Notes: generated by a model not told the origin, from the letters alone. Positions 27,853 to 37,889 are shown, counted from the first letter of the stretch. The stretch is DNA of 61,530 nucleotides from an uncultured Synergistales bacterium (GCA_905233565.1 CAJOCL010000012.1:1-61530); one strand, 5' to 3'. Made by a program: numbers and translations.

Positions 27853-30519
27853 ATGTTTTTTGACAGCTTAAAGAAATTATTAGGTCTTGATCCTAACGAC
27901 AGGGCTTTGCAGAAATATTCAGCCCTTGCCGATATAGTCAATTCATATTCAGACGGCTTAAAATCAAAGTCTGACGGCGAAATAAAATCACGTTTTCAGG
28001 AGCTTAAATCACAGGTTCTTGAAGGAAATTCAGAACTTGATGACATTCTCCCCGAAGTCTTCGCAATCGTCCGTGAAGTCAGTGATCGTACTATCGGTCT
28101 CAGGCATTATGACGTTCAGTTAATCGGCGGTATGGCTCTGCATGACGGCAGAATTGCAGAAATGAAAACAGGTGAAGGCAAAACACTCGTTGCACCCCTC
28201 GCAGTCGTGTTAAATGCAATGAAGGGTGAGGGTGTTCACCTCGTTACGGTCAATGATTATCTTGCTAAACGCGATGCCGAATGGATGTCCCCTGTATACG
28301 GCTTTCTCGGCCTTACTGCCGGCGTTATTTACCCGTATATGCCGCCTGATGAACGGATAAAAGCCTACATGGCCGATGTTACATACGGGACAAATTCAGA
28401 ATTTGGCTTTGATTACCTGCGCGACAACATGGTCATGAGCAGTTCTGAAATGGTTCAGAGAGGGCATAATTTCTGTATTGTTGACGAGGTTGACAGCATA
28501 TTGATTGACGAAGCAAGAACGCCTTTAATCATTTCAGGCCCCAGCGATGATGACGCAGGACTTTATGTTAAGGCAGACAGCGCAGCAAGAAATCTCAAAG
28601 AGGGAAATGATTACGAGACTGACGAAAAAGAAAAAAGCATCTCAATGACCGAAGCAGGAATACAAAAATGTGAAGACTTCCTGAAAATGCCCGGCTTATT
28701 CTCTGACGCTGCCCACTCTGATTTGGCACACAGAATCGTACAGTCTTTGAAGGCTCATAAACTCTATAAGCGCGATACTGATTACGTTGTCAAAGACGGT
28801 GAAGTAATTATCGTTGACGAGTTCACAGGGCGTTTGATGATCGGGCGGAGATATTCAGACGGCTTACATCAGGCAATCGAGGCAAAAGAACGCGTTAAGG
28901 TAGGCCGTGAATCCCAGACTTTGGCAACTATAACGCTGCAAAATTATTTCAGAATGTATCACAAGCTCGCAGGAATGACGGGAACTGCTGCAACTGAAGC
29001 TGAAGAGTTCAAAGACATTTACGGTCTTCAGGTCGTCAGCATTCCTACTCACAAGCCCATGATAAGAACTGACAACCCCGATGTCATTTACGCAACTGAA
29101 CACGAAAAATTCAGCGCGGTTGCAGATGAAGTTGAAGAACGGCACAAGAACGGTCAGCCCGTATTAGTCGGGACAACATCGATCGAAAATTCCGAACGTG
29201 TCAGCAAATTGCTCAAAGCAAGAAAAATCCCTCATCACGTCCTCAACGCAAAATATCACGAAAAAGAAGCCTACATCGTTGCTCAGGCAGGACGCGAAGG
29301 GGCTGTTACCGTTGCAACTAACATGGCCGGGCGCGGTACTGATATTATGCTGGGCGGTAATCCTGAATTTTTGGCAAAAGACAAAGCAGGCGATAATCAG
29401 TCTGAATATGAGCGCATATTGAAAGACTTCACGGAATTATGCAAATCTGAACATGACAGAGTTGTAACAGCCGGAGGACTTGCGATTATCGGCACGGAAC
29501 GCCACGAATCAAGGCGAATTGATAATCAGTTGAGGGGACGTTCAGGCCGTCAGGGAGATCCGGGAACTTCAAGATTTTATCTGTCGCTTGAAGATAATTT
29601 GCTGCGTCTTTTCGGTTCTGAAAAAATCCAGCCCCTAATGGGAAAATTAGGGCTTAAAGACGGTGAGGCTATCGAGTCCTCAATGTTAAGCAGAATAATC
29701 GAAAACTCTCAGAAAAAAGTTGAAGAGCTGCATTTTGACATAAGAAAGCAGTTACTGGCTTACGACAACGTAATGAATCAGCAGAGGGAAGCCATATATT
29801 CCGAAAGAAGTTCAATACTTTCAACCCCTGATGACGAAATGCCGCAGTACGGCTGGGAAGTCATAAGGGGCGTAATAAATGATGTTCTCGATAAATATTT
29901 CCCGGAAGGCCATGATTCAGCCCCTGATCCTGAACGCGCTGCATCAAGATTAAAAGCTCTGTTCGGTCAGGGCGCAGAAGGCAGGATTTCAAGCGTTGAT
30001 AACAGGCTCGACATGGAAGGAATGAGAGAGGAAATTATTGACGGCGTAAAATCGCGTTATGACGCGAAAATTTCAGCCCTCAACGAAAATCAGGGTCAGG
30101 AGGGCGCGAATATTGCAGGCTCAATCGTCCGTTATATACTGCTGAATACCCTTGATAATGCGTGGCGCGAACATTTAACGGGAATGGACGAACTAAGACG
30201 GGGAATAGGACTCCGCGCAATCGGCCAGAAAGATCCCCTTATAGAATATCAGTTTGAATCGTATAATTTATTTACTGAAATGATGGACAGGGTAAAGGAT
30301 ACATTCAGCGAACAGATTTTCAGGGTACGGCTTCTCAGTGAAGAGGCTAAAAAAGAACGCAAAATGACAATGGAAAAAAGAGAATTTCAGATGTCGGGTT
30401 CAGAACAGGGAAGCGGAAACCATGAGCCGCTGAAAAAAGCCGCAAAAATAGGCAGAAATGACCCCTGCCCCTGCGGTTCAGGTAAAAAATATAAATATTG
30501 TCATGGAAGGGGGCTGTAA
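27853..30519 (+). CDS. secA: Preprotein translocase ATPase SecA
   Basis: Motor ATPase that drives proteins through SecYEG. The 888-residue protein has Walker A MKTGEGKTLV near 102, the DEAD-like VDEVDSILIDEAR near 212, GRGTDIMLGGNP, RQGDPGSS-type QGDPGTS, and a C-terminal zinc tail CPCGSGKKYKYCH that binds SecB or membranes. Start ATG with AAGGAGC upstream. Export genes are relevant here because many products in the window carry signal peptides. Confidence 0.97.
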   Translation: MFFDSLKKLLGLDPNDRALQKYSALADIVNSYSDGLKSKSDGEIKSRFQELKSQVLEGNSELDDILPEVFAIVREVSDRTIGLRHYDVQLIGGMALHDGRIAEMKTGEGKTLVAPLAVVLNAMKGEGVHLVTVNDYLAKRDAEWMSPVYGFLGLTAGVIYPYMPPDERIKAYMADVTYGTNSEFGFDYLRDNMVMSSSEMVQRGHNFCIVDEVDSILIDEARTPLIISGPSDDDAGLYVKADSAARNLKEGNDYETDEKEKSISMTEAGIQKCEDFLKMPGLFSDAAHSDLAHRIVQSLKAHKLYKRDTDYVVKDGEVIIVDEFTGRLMIGRRYSDGLHQAIEAKERVKVGRESQTLATITLQNYFRMYHKLAGMTGTAATEAEEFKDIYGLQVVSIPTHKPMIRTDNPDVIYATEHEKFSAVADEVEERHKNGQPVLVGTTSIENSERVSKLLKARKIPHHVLNAKYHEKEAYIVAQAGREGAVTVATNMAGRGTDIMLGGNPEFLAKDKAGDNQSEYERILKDFTELCKSEHDRVVTAGGLAIIGTERHESRRIDNQLRGRSGRQGDPGTSRFYLSLEDNLLRLFGSEKIQPLMGKLGLKDGEAIESSMLSRIIENSQKKVEELHFDIRKQLLAYDNVMNQQREAIYSERSSILSTPDDEMPQYGWEVIRGVINDVLDKYFPEGHDSAPDPERAASRLKALFGQGAEGRISSVDNRLDMEGMREEIIDGVKSRYDAKISALNENQGQEGANIAGSIVRYILLNTLDNAWREHLTGMDELRRGIGLRAIGQKDPLIEYQFESYNLFTEMMDRVKDTFSEQIFRVRLLSEEAKKERKMTMEKREFQMSGSEQGSGNHEPLKKAAKIGRNDPCPCGSGKKYKYCHGRGL

Positions 30520-30521
30520 TC

Positions 30522-32387
30522 TTGTTACGTAAATTTTTATTAATCACTGCGCTGATAATAATCTCAGTTGTTCCCTCATATTCTGAGGATTTAATTGACA
30601 GCTCAAAACTCAACATGAGACCTATAGACGATCTCAATATGGGCAACATGCTGCCTCATTACGCAGGTACGGGATCGTTCGCAAGGAACGAAAACAACAA
30701 TTATGATTTGTCCAGAATGAAGCAGATGAACCCAGACTTCACGACTTACCCCGAAGCTCAGGGAATAATCTGGCTTAAACATGTTGAGTTTTCGCGTTCC
30801 CAAGACGGCGGAATGGAAGTTACAAGGCTTTACGTTATCTTAGGCCGTCACGGCCTCGACAGCAGGTGGCTTAACTGGAACATCCCAATCCCTGAAAATG
30901 GAAGCATTGAAGTAACCGAAGCTAATGTCTACGATTTCAACACTTTGGCAAAAATCAGCAGCATACCCGTTGAGGATGATTTAAGCGAGGGCATTAAACA
31001 GGTTAGATTTATGGGACTTCCCGAGACTTTCATTATTTCCCTTTCATGGCGCGAAGTTTTACCAGAACAGTTAAATATTGAGGGAATCATCTGGTTTCAG
31101 GAAGATTTAAGAGTTTGGGAAGCAACCGCAGAAATCCATTCACCGCAGAAATTATCATGTAAAACTTTCCCTAACCCTCAAAATCCTGAGACTGAAAATC
31201 TGGAGGCTGAGACTGTCTACTCTTGGAGGCGCATAAACATAGATCCTTACGATGACGAGGGCGCAATGGCACGGACTCAGAGAGCCGGCGCGGTCTTCAG
31301 CTCAAAACAGGGCAAAGACTACGCAAATATGAAACTCTCGGGAATGCTCAAAGAAATCGAAAACTCAGGGAACATAACAGCACCTTCCGACGCTGTATCA
31401 AATTTCAAGCGTTCTGACGAGGCGGGAACTTTGAGGCTTATACAGTGGCTCGTATCACAGCCCGAAATAATCCTAGCTGAAGGAACTCCCAGAAAAATCC
31501 CGTCTTCAGGAGCTTTGACGAAACGCGAAAAATTACTGCTTGCTAAATCATGGCTGACTTCCCGGAAAATTGACGCGTCTTTATGCTGGCGGCTTCCCTT
31601 TGAACCCGATGAAATGTCCCCCATGTGTCCGGCCATGTTTTATGCTCCTATCCTGAACGTTCAGAATATAAGGGACGTTGAATTTCATGACATGGAAGAC
31701 CCGTTACTGATTACGGGAATAAAGATATTCAGCCTGAATAATGACGGGAAATTAACCGCAAGGCGCATACCTTCATCAAAATCAGCCGAAAACAGGCTCA
31801 GTGCAATTATGGATCTTAAACTTTCAGACTTCGGCATGATGAGCGGAACTATCAGGATTATACCGCGAGGAGCTTGGGGGCCTTTCCTTTTAAGCTCGAA
31901 ACCTTCTGAAGGAAAAGCAATCGGGGCTGTGTTATCACTATTTCCCGGACTGACTAATTATAAAGACGTTAAATATAAAACGGTTAAAGGCGTCCCAGAA
32001 ATTTCTTTCAGGCTCGAAAATAAACCGGGCATCGGCGGAACAGGCAGGGGAGTTCTCGCCATACTTCCGTTTTTTGAACCCGTCTTCGTCCGCAGGCTGG
32101 GAATTTATGACCCCCCTGTTGAAATCCGGTTCCCGTTCATAATTGAACAAAATATAACTCTTGCTTTTCCTAAAAATGCAAGTGAAGCACTGGTTTCAGG
32201 AAAAACGGCTAAAAATCCTGACAAGATAAATTACAGCGATAATTACCAGAACAGGCGGCACAGACTCGAAGCTGAGGCAAGATTTGAATTAAACATGCAG
32301 AGTGTAAGCTCGGGGAACATGACACTTTTACGGAGATGTCTGGAAAATTGGCGCGTTTTCTCGTCAAGACATATCCCGGTAAGGTAA
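30522..32387 (+). CDS. Exported protein with DUF3857-like region, function unknown
   Basis: The frame opens at 30498, but TTG at 30522 fits best: GGAAGGGGG lies upstream and the protein then starts directly with a signal peptide (residues 1-22, ending SYS). The 622-residue product has a DUF3857-like beta-rich N-terminal half (YVILGRHGLD, EANVYDF) but no transglutaminase Cys-His-Asp set that usually follows. A mostly alpha middle part (about 255-345) and a beta C-terminal half follow. It starts 2 bases after the secA stop. I do not recognise a specific function. Confidence 0.65.
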   Translation: MLRKFLLITALIIISVVPSYSEDLIDSSKLNMRPIDDLNMGNMLPHYAGTGSFARNENNNYDLSRMKQMNPDFTTYPEAQGIIWLKHVEFSRSQDGGMEVTRLYVILGRHGLDSRWLNWNIPIPENGSIEVTEANVYDFNTLAKISSIPVEDDLSEGIKQVRFMGLPETFIISLSWREVLPEQLNIEGIIWFQEDLRVWEATAEIHSPQKLSCKTFPNPQNPETENLEAETVYSWRRINIDPYDDEGAMARTQRAGAVFSSKQGKDYANMKLSGMLKEIENSGNITAPSDAVSNFKRSDEAGTLRLIQWLVSQPEIILAEGTPRKIPSSGALTKREKLLLAKSWLTSRKIDASLCWRLPFEPDEMSPMCPAMFYAPILNVQNIRDVEFHDMEDPLLITGIKIFSLNNDGKLTARRIPSSKSAENRLSAIMDLKLSDFGMMSGTIRIIPRGAWGPFLLSSKPSEGKAIGAVLSLFPGLTNYKDVKYKTVKGVPEISFRLENKPGIGGTGRGVLAILPFFEPVFVRRLGIYDPPVEIRFPFIIEQNITLAFPKNASEALVSGKTAKNPDKINYSDNYQNRRHRLEAEARFELNMQSVSSGNMTLLRRCLENWRVFSSRHIPVR

Positions 32388-32413
32388 AATAAAAGAGAGA
32401 TGATGAAGTTAAA

Positions 32414-34096
32414 ATGACAGGTGAAAATATAGCAGTATTTGAACTTAATCAGGCACTTAATGACTCAGTAAAAGCTCTCGGAATTGAAAGCATTGACGCT
32501 GAATTTGAAAGGCCGAAACACGAAGGGCATGGAGACAGGGCAGCTAATGCCGCAATGAGGCTCGCTAAAACCCTGAAATCTAACCCCCGCGATATAGCTC
32601 AAAAAATTTCAGACAAACTTTTATCAATTAAACCTGATTTTATCGAAAAGACTGAAATTGCAGGACCGGGATTTATTAACGTCTTTCTTTCAGGAAAATT
32701 CTACGCTGACGTTATAACTGATATTCTCAGGCAGGGCAAAGATTACGGCGGCGTAAATCTGGGCAGAAAAAGAAAAATTCAGGTTGAATTTGTCAGCGCA
32801 AACCCTACAGGCCCCCTTCATATCGGACACGGAAGGGGTGCTGCTGTCGGTGATTCAGTCGCAAGAATTTTAGAGTTCACCGGCTGGGACGTTCAGAGAG
32901 AATATTACGTTAATGACTCGGGACTTCAGATTACGAATTTAGGGAAATCAACTCAGGCCAGATATTTTGAATTACTCGGGAAAAAGGCAGAATTACCCGA
33001 AAACGGCTACAAGGGCGCATATTTATATGACATCGCAAGGGAAATCATAAATCTTGAGGGCGATAAATTCCTGAATGTAAACCCTGATGAAAGTTTGGAT
33101 TACTTCAAGAAATACACCGCCGATAAAATCATGGCCGGAATACGCGAAGACTTGGAACTTTTCCGCGTAAAATTCGATAAGTTTTTCCCCGAAGGTTATC
33201 TGCATGAAAATAATCTCGTCAATTCCGCAATGAATGAACTGAAAGCAAAAGGCTACGCGTACGAAAATGACGGCGCATTATGGTTCAGGACTGAGGAGAC
33301 AATCGGCGACGACAAAGACAGGGTGTTAATACGTGCAAACGGAATCCCGACTTATTACGCGTCTGACATCGCATATCACAGGAACAAATTCATAACAAGG
33401 AATTTTGAGCGCGTTATTGACGTTTGGGGCGCAGATCATCACGGCTATATTGCGAGAATGAAAGCAGCAGTCAAGGCAATGGGCAGAAATCCCGATGATT
33501 TCACCGTGCTTTTAATACAGCTCGTTAATCTTTTAAGAGACGGCCAAATCGTAACGATGTCAACAAGATCCGGCGAATTTATCACCCTCCGTGAAGTCCT
33601 TGACGAAGTAGGCGTTGACGCATCACGGTTTTTCTTTTTGATGAGGCGTTCGGACAGTCAGCTCGATTTCGATTTGGATCTCGCTAAAAAAGAAGGCAGT
33701 GAAAACCCGGTCTATTACGTTCAGTACGCTCACGCAAGAATCTCAGGCATTCTGCGTGAATACGCTAACAGGGGCGGAACGTTTGACACTGAAATTTTGA
33801 ACGGCGGTATACCGTCAGCAATTTTTGACAACAAAGACGCAAGAGAACTCGCCGATTCATTGTCCCGTTATCCTGACGCAGTTAAAGAGGCTTCAAGGGA
33901 TTTAGCCCCTCAGGTCTTAACCGGCTATGTCCTGAATTTGGCAGGGATTTTCCATTCTTTTTATAATACTAACAGGATAATTAACGAGCCTGATGAAAGC
34001 ATAAAAGCCGGGCGGATCAGCATAGTCAAGGCTGCAAAAACAGTCATAGCCTCATGCCTTCAGCTTCTTGGGGTCAATGCCCCTGAGAGAATGTGA
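32414..34096 (+). CDS. argS: Arginine-tRNA ligase
   Basis: Class I aminoacyl-tRNA synthetase charging tRNA-Arg. The 560-residue protein has the N-terminal Add-1 domain (about 1-100), the ATP-site HIGH motif in PLHIGHGRGAAVGDS near 130, WGADHHGYIARM and the KMSKS-loop equivalent TMSTRSGE near 380, typical of ArgRS where KMSKS is often lost. A C-terminal DALR anticodon-binding domain ends with LLGVNAPERM. The ATG follows a GAGAGATGATG stretch 26 bases after the previous gene. Confidence 0.96.
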   Translation: MTGENIAVFELNQALNDSVKALGIESIDAEFERPKHEGHGDRAANAAMRLAKTLKSNPRDIAQKISDKLLSIKPDFIEKTEIAGPGFINVFLSGKFYADVITDILRQGKDYGGVNLGRKRKIQVEFVSANPTGPLHIGHGRGAAVGDSVARILEFTGWDVQREYYVNDSGLQITNLGKSTQARYFELLGKKAELPENGYKGAYLYDIAREIINLEGDKFLNVNPDESLDYFKKYTADKIMAGIREDLELFRVKFDKFFPEGYLHENNLVNSAMNELKAKGYAYENDGALWFRTEETIGDDKDRVLIRANGIPTYYASDIAYHRNKFITRNFERVIDVWGADHHGYIARMKAAVKAMGRNPDDFTVLLIQLVNLLRDGQIVTMSTRSGEFITLREVLDEVGVDASRFFFLMRRSDSQLDFDLDLAKKEGSENPVYYVQYAHARISGILREYANRGGTFDTEILNGGIPSAIFDNKDARELADSLSRYPDAVKEASRDLAPQVLTGYVLNLAGIFHSFYNTNRIINEPDESIKAGRISIVKAAKTVIASCLQLLGVNAPERM

Positions 34097-34097
34097 G

Positions 34098-34424
34098 ATG
34101 CCGTCATTCAAGAAGATATTATTTTTCGCTCTTGTCATTCTGGGACTTGCAATAACTTGGAGCTATTACAGATTTGAGCTTGACAGAATTGCGCAGATAC
34201 GCGAACAGATAGGCAAAAGCGAAGTTATACTTCAGCAGAAACGGGACTCAGTAAGAGATTACAAAGAAAAAGTAGAGTTCTATAAGACACAGGAAGGTGT
34301 CGAACATCTGGCACGCGAACAGTATAACCTGGTCGGTAAGGGCGAACGGGTTATACTGCTTAAAAGTCATGATGTTGATATTGATATTGATGTTAATAAT
34401 GAAAATAATGAAACAGGGGAATAA
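34098..34424 (+). CDS. FtsB/DivIC-type septum protein
   Basis: A 108-residue bitopic protein: short cytoplasmic start, one membrane helix (about 7-22), then a coiled coil (30-65) and a YNLVGKGERV-type end, matching FtsB/DivIC, which links division proteins at the septum. The ATG at 34098 is preferred over an in-frame start at 34068 because the latter lies within argS and adds no membrane or coiled-coil sequence. The tail is a run of Asp/Ile/Asn codons (DVDIDIDVNNENN) encoded by a short DNA repeat. Confidence 0.82.
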   Translation: MPSFKKILFFALVILGLAITWSYYRFELDRIAQIREQIGKSEVILQQKRDSVRDYKEKVEFYKTQEGVEHLAREQYNLVGKGERVILLKSHDVDIDIDVNNENNETGE

Positions 34425-34480
34425 TATATTATAATAAATTCGTTCATATTAAAATCATAACAGGGAAGGTGTTTATCACT

Positions 34481-36571
34481 ATGGGGGTACGTAAACCCGA
34501 AGACACACGGAGTTTTGCATTATGCGCACACGGCGGGGCAGGTAAGACATCACTTGCCGAAGCAATGCTTTTCGACAACGGAAACATTACGCGCATGGGC
34601 AGCGTTCAGAACGGAAACACGGTCAGCGATTTCCAGAGCGAGGAACAAAAGCGCAATATATCAATCAGTACATCCCTTTTGACCCTCGAAAGAAAGGGAA
34701 AGACTTTCTTTGTCCTTGACGCTCCCGGCTATGCAGATTTCACCGGCGAAATGAGCGCAGCAATAAGAGTAGCAGACACGGCCGTAATACTCGTAAGTTC
34801 AGTGGGCGGTATCGAAGTACAGACATCGAAGGCTTGGGAATATGCCGAACATCACAACGCTCCAGTTTCTTTCGTAGTCTCGAAAATGGACAGGGAAAAC
34901 GCAGACTTCTCAAAAGTCCTTGATGATATAAAGTCACAGTTCTCTCAGAACGCTCTGCCCGTCTTCCTGCCTATAGGCGCAGGCGAAAAATTCACGGGTA
35001 TTGTTGACGTTCTCGGCGGAAAGGCTTACACCTATAAGCCTGACGGTTCGGGGAAATTCACGGAGGCCGATATTCCGTCAGACATGGCCGATGATGTCGA
35101 GTCGGCAAAAGAAGCACTGATCGAAGCAGCCGTTGAAATGGATGATGCTTTAATGGAAAAATATTTGGAGGGCGAAAAAGTTTCAGAACCTGAAATCGAA
35201 CGCACCCTCAAGAAAGCCATAGCGTCAAAAAGAATTATGCCGGTCTTCGCTCTGTCGGCAACTGCAAATATCGGCGTTCATCAGTTCCTTGACTTCATAG
35301 CCGATTACTTCCCTTCACCCGTTGACATCGGCGCAGTTGAGGCACTTGACGGCGACAAGAAAATAACCGCTGAACCGAAAACTGATGCTCCGTTCTCAGC
35401 TTTGTGCTTCAAGGTTATGGCTGATGCCTTTGTCGGCAAACTCTCATTCATGCGCGTATATTCGGGCATTCTCTCATCAGAAGGCAGCAACATTTACAAC
35501 GTCAACAAGGGCGAAGATGAACGCATTTCATCATTAAAGATCATGACTGGTAAAGACGGAAAGGACGTTAAAGAAGTCATCGCCGGCGATATAGTCGCTA
35601 TCCCGAAATTACAGAGCGCGAGAGTCGGGCATACTTTGGCAACAAAGGGAGGATTTTCCGCGCAGTTCCCGGCTATTGAGTTCCCGAAACCAGTATACAG
35701 CGTTGCAGTTATAGCCAAGACAAGGGCTGACGAGGACAAACTCGGCAACGCAATATCACGTATTCTTGAAGAGGACTGCTCACTGACGTTTGAAAAGAAC
35801 GCGGAAACACGCGACAATGTTTTGTCAGGAATGGGCGACATGCACATCAACATCGTACTCGCAAAAATGAAGGAACGTTACGGCGTTGACCTCGACACTA
35901 AGACACCGCAAGTCCCATACAGGGAGACAATCCGCAAAATGTCCGAAGCTCAGGGCAAGCACAAGAAACAGTCAGGCGGTCACGGGCAGTACGGAGACGT
36001 TTATATACGTTACAGGCCGCTTGAAAGGGGAGCGGGCTTTGAGTTTATCGACAGCGTTGTCGGCGGTGCAGTCCCGAGAAACTTTATCCCGGCGGTTGAA
36101 AAGGGCTTGCGTGAATACATGAATGCAGGACCGCTCGCAGGATTCCCGGTTGTCGACTTCAGCGCAGAATTATATTACGGGTCTTATCATGATGTTGACA
36201 GTTCCGAAATGTCGTTCAAGCTGGCAACAAGATTATCATTCAAGAAGGGCATAATGGACGCTAACCCGGTACTTCTTGAACCCGTCATGGATGTTGAAGT
36301 TACAGTCCCCGATCAGTTCATGGGTGATGTTATGGGCGATTTCAATTCACGGCGCGGGCGCGTAATGGGCATGGAAGGTCACGGAAAATTACAGGTTGTC
36401 AAAGCACAGGTTCCGCTTGCCGAAATGTTCAGATATGCAACTGATTTACGCTCCATGACATCGGGCGAGGGTTCATTCTCGATGGAATATTCGCATTATG
36501 AGGAAGTCCCGAACGACATAGCCAAGAAGGTTATCGCCGCTCACAAGAAAGAAGACGAAGACGAGGAGTGA
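34481..36571 (+). CDS. Elongation factor G-like GTPase
   Basis: A 696-residue translational GTPase with EF-G domain order. G1 is HGGAGKTS rather than the usual HxDxGKTT, G3 is DAPGYADF, and G4 is SKMD instead of NKMD. These changes mark the FusA-like second EF-G found in several phyla, whose role in ribosome work is less well defined. The ATG at 34481 is chosen (GGGAAGG upstream); a GTG at 34469 has no site. The stop codon TGA at 36569-36571 is contributed by the inserted TnpB element; see findings. Confidence 0.92.
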   Translation: MGVRKPEDTRSFALCAHGGAGKTSLAEAMLFDNGNITRMGSVQNGNTVSDFQSEEQKRNISISTSLLTLERKGKTFFVLDAPGYADFTGEMSAAIRVADTAVILVSSVGGIEVQTSKAWEYAEHHNAPVSFVVSKMDRENADFSKVLDDIKSQFSQNALPVFLPIGAGEKFTGIVDVLGGKAYTYKPDGSGKFTEADIPSDMADDVESAKEALIEAAVEMDDALMEKYLEGEKVSEPEIERTLKKAIASKRIMPVFALSATANIGVHQFLDFIADYFPSPVDIGAVEALDGDKKITAEPKTDAPFSALCFKVMADAFVGKLSFMRVYSGILSSEGSNIYNVNKGEDERISSLKIMTGKDGKDVKEVIAGDIVAIPKLQSARVGHTLATKGGFSAQFPAIEFPKPVYSVAVIAKTRADEDKLGNAISRILEEDCSLTFEKNAETRDNVLSGMGDMHINIVLAKMKERYGVDLDTKTPQVPYRETIRKMSEAQGKHKKQSGGHGQYGDVYIRYRPLERGAGFEFIDSVVGGAVPRNFIPAVEKGLREYMNAGPLAGFPVVDFSAELYYGSYHDVDSSEMSFKLATRLSFKKGIMDANPVLLEPVMDVEVTVPDQFMGDVMGDFNSRRGRVMGMEGHGKLQVVKAQVPLAEMFRYATDLRSMTSGEGSFSMEYSHYEEVPNDIAKKVIAAHKKEDEDEE

Positions 36572-37848
36572 ACTACCCCCCGCTTATATAAGCGGGGGCT
36601 TCCTAATTCATCGAGATTGCAACACAAATCCTGAGACTTGTGTTGTCTTACATTCTCTCCAAAGGCGTTAATTTCCTGCGTCCCACAGGTATTTTTTGAT
36701 AACAGAATCATATTTCGTGCTGCATGTATATCCCTATCTTCTTGATATCCGCATTCACATTTATATATACGGTCTGACAGGTTTATGTCCTTTTTGAGCT
36801 TTCCGCAACATGGACAGTATTTTGTTGTCGGTATATTTGACGAAAGAACTGTTACACGCTCATTTTCCATTAACTTGCTTTTTACAAGCCCTAATATTGA
36901 GTGTTGGACTGTACGGCCAAATAAGCCCTTATGCCAGCCTCTCAAGTTTTCGTCCTGCATGTATATTTTTTCGTGTTCTAAAAGCTCATGAACGATTTTA
37001 TTTGCTTTATCCCGTTTTCTGCTGTCTAATTTCTGATATGCTTTCCTCAGTAACTTTACGGCTTTGTATCGGTTGCTTGAACCCTTTTTGCGCCGAGCTA
37101 TTAATCGCTGACACTTTTTTATTCGTTCACTTTCTTCAATCAATACTTTTATTTTTCTGCCGTCTGAGGTCGTTATTGTCGTTTTAATTCCCATATCTAT
37201 ACCGATTTCCGGCTTATAATTTTTCTGCTCACCTCCTTTATTGCAATATGTCGTTATCGCAAGATAGTAACCGTCAGGAAGGCTTAACAGTTTCGCGTTT
37301 GCAAACTCAATGCCTGGAATATTCCAGAATTGATTAGCTCCTTTTATTTTTATGTGTCCGTTAAAACCCTGAAGCCCTATGTGCTTTTCGTCATAAAATC
37401 TATATGTTACCTTGTGTTGCTTCAGATTTATCGAGTTATAATCTGACTTGTAACGCAGACTTCCAACTTTATGATTATGTTTCTTTAATGAGGCAAGAGA
37501 TTGAAGGTTGTGCTTTATGCCCTGTATTACAGACTGTTTCATTTGAGAACCTAAATATTTAAGTTCATGTGTTACGGGCTTTTTGTCTTTGTCCAAACCT
37601 TTAACTATTTGGACTTTCATATCATAGTCATTAATATCATGGTCATTCATGAAAGTTAATGCGTCATTATAGAGCCATTTAGCTTCAACAAAAATCATTT
37701 TGAGGTGAGTTTTCTGTGCTTTGTTAAGGTGAGAGATGTCAATTTTTACACGATACACACGGCAAATCTGACGCTTACGTTTTTTTCTGGTCAGCTTACC
37801 CTGTTCCCGTATTCTGATATTTTTTGCTAATCTCTCATCTTCTGTCAT
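36541..37848 (-). CDS. tnpB: TnpB-type RNA-guided nuclease (IS200/IS605 element 1)
   Basis: A 435-residue TnpB. RuvC catalytic residues are Asp218 (GIDMGI), Glu300 (MQDENL) and Asp371/373 (DRDIHAARN); the zinc ribbon is CPCC at 345-348 with CECG at 364-367. TnpB cuts DNA next to the element's target motif, guided by an RNA from its own 3' end. No stop codon lies inside the element: the last eight residues (S-rich, then FL) come from antisense of the EF-G-like gene. TATAAT sits only 6 bases before the ATG, so the message may be nearly leaderless. tnpA is absent. Confidence 0.93.
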   Translation of the reverse strand: MTEDERLAKNIRIREQGKLTRKKRKRQICRVYRVKIDISHLNKAQKTHLKMIFVEAKWLYNDALTFMNDHDINDYDMKVQIVKGLDKDKKPVTHELKYLGSQMKQSVIQGIKHNLQSLASLKKHNHKVGSLRYKSDYNSINLKQHKVTYRFYDEKHIGLQGFNGHIKIKGANQFWNIPGIEFANAKLLSLPDGYYLAITTYCNKGGEQKNYKPEIGIDMGIKTTITTSDGRKIKVLIEESERIKKCQRLIARRKKGSSNRYKAVKLLRKAYQKLDSRKRDKANKIVHELLEHEKIYMQDENLRGWHKGLFGRTVQHSILGLVKSKLMENERVTVLSSNIPTTKYCPCCGKLKKDINLSDRIYKCECGYQEDRDIHAARNMILLSKNTCGTQEINAFGENVRQHKSQDLCCNLDELGSPRLYKRGVVHSSSSSSFL

Positions 37849-37889
37849 GCTAAGATTATACTATGTGGGAGTCTTCTTGCGCAGTTTTA
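36568..37889 (-). mobile_element. IS200/IS605-type TnpB-only element 1
   Basis: On the minus strand the left end starts at 37889 right after TTTAT (37890-37894), with TAAAAC, TGCGCAAG and ACTC, and the right end stops at 36568 with GTTCAC. A perfect 22-base inverted repeat (36577-36598) forms the right-end hairpin, preceded by GGAAGC. Removing 36568-37889 rejoins the EF-G-like gene so that it would end gag gaa taa, which is how the boundaries were set. The element is 1322 bp, has no terminal inverted repeats or target duplication, and lies between the EF-G-like gene and its terminator. Confidence 0.85.

Noticed and set aside
36541-37889. Composite element with a hidden tnpA
   Set aside because: The space between the element ends and tnpB is too short (about 40 bp on one side) for a Y1 transposase gene.
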